NCBI GenBank assembly: GCA_009760855.2
Contig: WPIO01000156.1
Coordinates: forward strand, 209,501 to 273,500
Length of the DNA stretch: 64,000 nucleotides
Origin: Cristatella mucedo
Taxonomy: Eukaryota; Bryozoa; Phylactolaemata; Cristatellidae
Direction: 5' to 3'
Shown here: positions 59,242-64,000 of the stretch, piece by piece
How the letters are laid out: every line of letters starts with the position of its first letter
Position numbering within the stretch: position 1 is the stretch's first letter
The notes under the pieces: generated by a model
Told to the model about the DNA's origin: nothing
What the model saw: the letters and a program-made list of their open reading frames with translations, nothing else
The model's database searches: none
Made by a program: the position numbers and the translations under genes

Positions 59242-59384
59242 CGTTCCACAGCTTGGTGTCGAACGACCGCGCTCCACGAGCCAGGATCTCGCCGAAGCGC
59301 TGCTCCACGTCGGCTCGCTTCAGCAGACCGGACATGGTCACGATCGCCTTGAGCGCAGCCAGCCACAGACCTCCGCAGTAAGCG
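59242..59384 (-). CDS. GBA2: GBA2-type glucosylceramidase, exon
   Basis: 47 codons with split codons at both ends: AYCGGLWLAALKAIVTMSGL, LKRADVEQRFGEILARGARS, FDTKLWNG. A-Y-C-G-G-L-W is a GBA2 hallmark directly following the acid/base exon. The acceptor is cgattcgttgcag and the donor AACG|gtgaga. Phase 2 in and 1 out fit both neighbours. Confidence 0.95.
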
Positions 59385-59744
59385 CTGCAACGATTCGCCG
59401 AGAACGATGTGAGCGAGGAAGCACGGAGGCTGAGTACCGTTACCGTTACCAGGAGGGGGCAGAGGGGGCCGTCTACCAGCGCAGGCTGCTGAAGCCGGCC
59501 CTGCAGCCGGCCCGACCGGCTAACTCGGCTCCAGTAAGCAGGTCTATTGATAGCGACCTGAGCTGTCTAGACGAATATTGGTTCGCTAACATCATAGCAT
59601 TATTGGAGTGCTTTAGATTTAAAATTCTAAAAGGGCCAGTCGGAATAAATGGCCTCTGGAACGGCTGCGGGATAAGCCACAGCCATACAGCACGCCCAGT
59701 GACCGAACAGCGCATCAAAGGTCACTGCTCGTCGGTCTAGATGG
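59385..59744. other. GBA2 intron
   Basis: A small run of aggagggggcagagggggcc and gccggc repeats. Nothing else recognised. Confidence 0.35.
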
Positions 59745-59910
59745 TGTATAATTCATTTGTATAGCGCCCTAAGAGAACTTAATCTCTACTCTGGTGCTTC
59801 ACGTGTGCCACAGGGCTCGCACCCCCCCCCCCCCCCGACCTCGGTAATCACTGCATTCACCTTGACCATGGTCGGGGCAAGCATCTTTACTGCTGGCCCA
59901 GACCAGCTCA
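59745..59910 (-). mobile_element. SINE1
   Basis: Plus strand: aattcatttgtatagcgccc, taagagaacttaatctctac, ggtgcttcacgtgtgccaca, gggctcgcacccc, then a C-run and ctggcccagacc. A complete reversed copy, with the B box overrun by a poly-C expansion. Confidence 0.85.
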
Positions 59911-61894
<1,984 letters not shown>

Positions 61895-62062
61895 TTGATG
61901 GCACACTGGCTAAGGTGGTTGCTATCCACGACCTCGTGACCAAGGTCATGGGTTCAAATCCTGTGGCAGGCGATCCTTTATCGCCGCTGCAAGTGGTGCT
62001 GATAGCCGTAAAGGCTCTTCTGTCGCTATACAAAAGAGGCTGTTAAATCAGTTAGTATTTTT
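61895..62062 (+). mobile_element. SINE2 (best copy)
   Basis: gatggcacactggctaaggt (A box), catgggttcaaatcctgtgg (B box), gcgatcctttatcgccgctg, caagtggtgctgatagccgt, aaaggctcttctgtcgctat, acaaaagaggctgttaaatc. The 3' hairpin has loop cgctat. It lies about 220 bp downstream of GBA2 exon 62,284-62,390 in gene direction. Confidence 0.9.
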
Positions 62063-62283
62063 TTAGGACCTTGCCAACCGAGGGAGGGCGAAGGACCATG
62101 GGGACCGGGGGAGGGCAAAGGACGGGGGGGGGGAGGGGGAGGGCAAAAGACCGCGGGACCGCAGGAAGGCTAAGGACAGAAGCCTTTCTGTCCTAGTCCT
62201 ACAGATCCTAGCACGACCCTCATCCTAGCACGACTCCTACAGTGGGGGCCACGACGGTAGAGTGAGTCGCTGGGCATCTTCAC
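62063..62283. other. GBA2 intron, G-rich
   Basis: Short ggaccgnggga-type repeats (aaggaccatggggaccgggg, aaggacgggg, aagaccgcgggaccg). Low complexity. Confidence 0.5.
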
Positions 62284-62390
62284 CTTGTTCCTGTTGCTAC
62301 CCACGCATCGTACGTCTGATCGGCATAGCCACCATTCTCGATGACTCCATCTCCATCGGTGTCAAACTGCAGTGCAGTCTCCATCACAGC
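62284..62390 (-). CDS. GBA2: GBA2-type glucosylceramidase, acid/base exon
   Basis: 35 codons plus 2 nt: [20 protein letters not shown] then [15 protein letters not shown]. The T-Y-D Asp is, by family knowledge of GH116, the catalytic acid/base. The nucleophile Glu exon lies beyond the right edge. The acceptor is cgttcattttgcag and the donor ACAAG|gtgaag. The upstream junction is phase 0. This is the first of the five exons visible; together they give the last 277 residues of an enzyme usually 850-930 residues long. Confidence 0.96.
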
Positions 62391-64000
62391 CTGCAAAATG
62401 AACGAGCATATCCTGCTAAATGAACCAAGAAGCCGATCGAGATGAAGCCAAGTGCCATGATGCAATCTGCTTGTACAGAAACGGTATGCATTATATTCAT
62501 CAGTGTGTGTGCGTGTGTAAAAGTGTGCACGCGTGCTATGTGCTCAAATGTGTGCTATGTGCGTGCATGCGTACGTGTGTGCATATTTTCGTACACTCGA
62601 GCACGTGTGCTTGCACACGAGTACGGGGATACTTGCTCAATTACGCCAGAAATAGCAAATTTCGAGAAAATATGGCGCAGGCCAAAAGAGGCTCAAAACT
62701 GAAAGGCAACACGAATAGGAAGCAGTGTAATTTGGAACTCATAACAAGCAGCAAAAGGCAGAGCCTTTTAGCTCGAAATAAGCAACAAACACATTCACCT
62801 TCCATAACCCCTGTGGCTGCGGTGGTAAGAGGAACAAATGTTTGCTTTTTTACTGTAGCTTTGCCTAAACAAACCGTTGCAACCAGCAGAAAACATGTTA
62901 GCTGAGAGAGTATAAGTATTGGCAACAAAAAACCGTGCACCCTCGTCTTCTTATGCCTAGTGACTGACAAGATTTACAGCTGAGAGGCAGCCCGAACGAA
63001 GTCCGCCACGTGCAAGGCCGGCCGGGCCGGGCAGGGCCGGTCTACTTTCCACTCAATGAGCCACAGAATGAGAGCGGTGAGTAAGGCAGCAAAGTACTAC
63101 CGAGTCTGTGCACCGATCGCACAAGAGCGAAGCTTGGATAGAAGCAAGCTGCTTCTTACCCAGAAGCAGCAGCTGCTCTTTTAGGCACACTCTCGAGCGC
63201 TTGCTCACGTACTACTATGAAGGCAGGTTGACGAGAACCATTAGCCGTCTGCTGCCCAAGCAAGTGGCATTCCTCTCTGGGCGACATTCGGCTCCACTGA
63301 CCTCCGAGACGGCCGCGCATGCCTCGGCTCCACTGTTTGTCTAAGCAGCAAGCTGAGGCACCTGTTAGAATGGCGACATTCTCTCAAGTTAGCAGCAAAA
63401 AACTAGGGGACGTATGGGGGGCAGAACCTGGCAGAGCCTCCTCACCCCACATCGAGGAAGTCTCGAGCCTCGGCTGCAAGCTCGAGCCGAGCAGCTCATG
63501 TTTCCACTGGCGAAAAATATCGGCATCCGACCGACGCTGTGCGTCCGCGAATCTTCTCAACCAGCGTGCTAGTGAGCGTGCTTTCGCATTCATTGGCAGC
63601 TGGCGACCATCGACAGCTGCTAATTAAGAATTATTTATTAATTAATTTTCTTAAGTACTAATTAGTTAAGTGCCAAAAGTTTGCACTCAACTAATTATTA
63701 ATTATTATTAGCATTAATAACTAATTATTATAATAATAAGTTATAATTAATAACTAAGTATCAAGTATTATCATTTAATTAATTTAGTTAAGTGCTAATT
63801 AAGAATTATTTAAATTTTCTAATTTCTTCGGGGAACGCTTCCGACGCCCACCTCGGGCTCGTCTGTCGATCCCGGCACTCCCCCTGCCTGTCATCGGCGA
63901 GTGATTGCAGCTCTCAATTCATAGCTTGGCTCCCTGTTCTTACCGCTGTCGCTTCGTTCCCGTGCTAGCGCACGGACTCGAAGGCGTGTGTTGCTGTGCT
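62391..64000. other. Upstream GBA2 intron or unassigned
   Basis: No further GBA2 exon was found, so the preceding intron is over 1.6 kb. (gt)n-like sequence lies at 62,505-62,600. A taatta-rich degenerate repeat fills 63,617-63,830. Minus-strand TTCTGG|gtaaga at about 63,160 is a good donor but its frame matches nothing known. Confidence 0.35.

Noticed and set aside
62391-64000. Upstream GBA2 exons
   Set aside because: No segment with the conserved residues expected before the acid/base exon was found; the donor near 63,160 has no matching frame.

Overview
The window is animal (metazoan) nuclear DNA. Coding sequence is short exons with GT-AG introns, and most of the rest is decayed retrotransposons, tRNA-derived SINEs, hAT-type miniature DNA transposons and very long microsatellites. 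There are no bacterial-style operons, rRNA or CRISPR. The species cannot be named from the sequence alone. An invertebrate is most likely, because of the abundant APE-type LINEs with (ATT)n tails, an R2-like LINE and a SPIN-like hAT element. All gene structures were read by eye from reading frames, splice signals and matching intron phases; none was tested by a search.

Genes, all on the minus strand. (1) 0.4-7.6 kb: an unidentified protein with membrane segments followed by a coiled coil. Exons at 4,035-4,198, 3,852-3,926, 1,557-1,751 and 405-485 join in phase; two weaker candidate exons lie at 6.9-7.6 kb. (2) 25.2-34.7 kb: an astacin-family zinc metalloprotease in seven phase-compatible exons, from a start codon at 34,682 through a propeptide to the end of the catalytic domain at 25,227; any C-terminal domains would lie below that. 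(3) 48.9-62.4 kb: the C-terminal 277 residues of a GBA2-type (GH116) non-lysosomal glucosylceramidase in five phase-compatible exons; its 5' part lies beyond the right edge.

Mobile elements. LINE-A (CR1/L2-like, RT motif FYADDTQLYL) occurs about 20 times, from 70-bp 3' stubs to a 2.3 kb copy at 40.6-42.8 kb with only one stop and one frameshift. LINE-B is a second family of the same group, about 12 copies. A decayed R2-like LINE with a C-terminal restriction-like endonuclease lies at 17.4-19.6 kb. SINE1 has a tRNA-like head and a 3' tail copying the LINE-A 3' stem-loop. SINE2 has a tRNA-like head and its own 3' hairpin. Nested insertions (LINE-B in LINE-A, LINE-A in LINE-A, SINE2 in LINE-B) give a relative chronology. 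DNA elements are a SPIN-like hAT MITE at 27.2 kb, two other hAT-like MITEs (22.8 and 39.2 kb), and an element with inverted GTCCGG-rich ends at 44.4-45.1 kb.

Layout: 0-7.6 kb membrane/coiled-coil gene with an inverted LINE-B pair; 7.6-17 kb SINE/LINE remnants and unassigned DNA; 17-24.5 kb dense nested retroelements; 25-35 kb astacin gene; 35-48 kb repeats; 49-62.4 kb GBA2 gene with repeats in every intron; 62.4-64 kb unassigned. No gene cluster forming a new system was found. The most interesting signals are the SPIN-like element, the shared SINE1/LINE-A 3' structure, the R2-like element, the 75-bp perfect palindrome at the left edge and the unidentified gene there.
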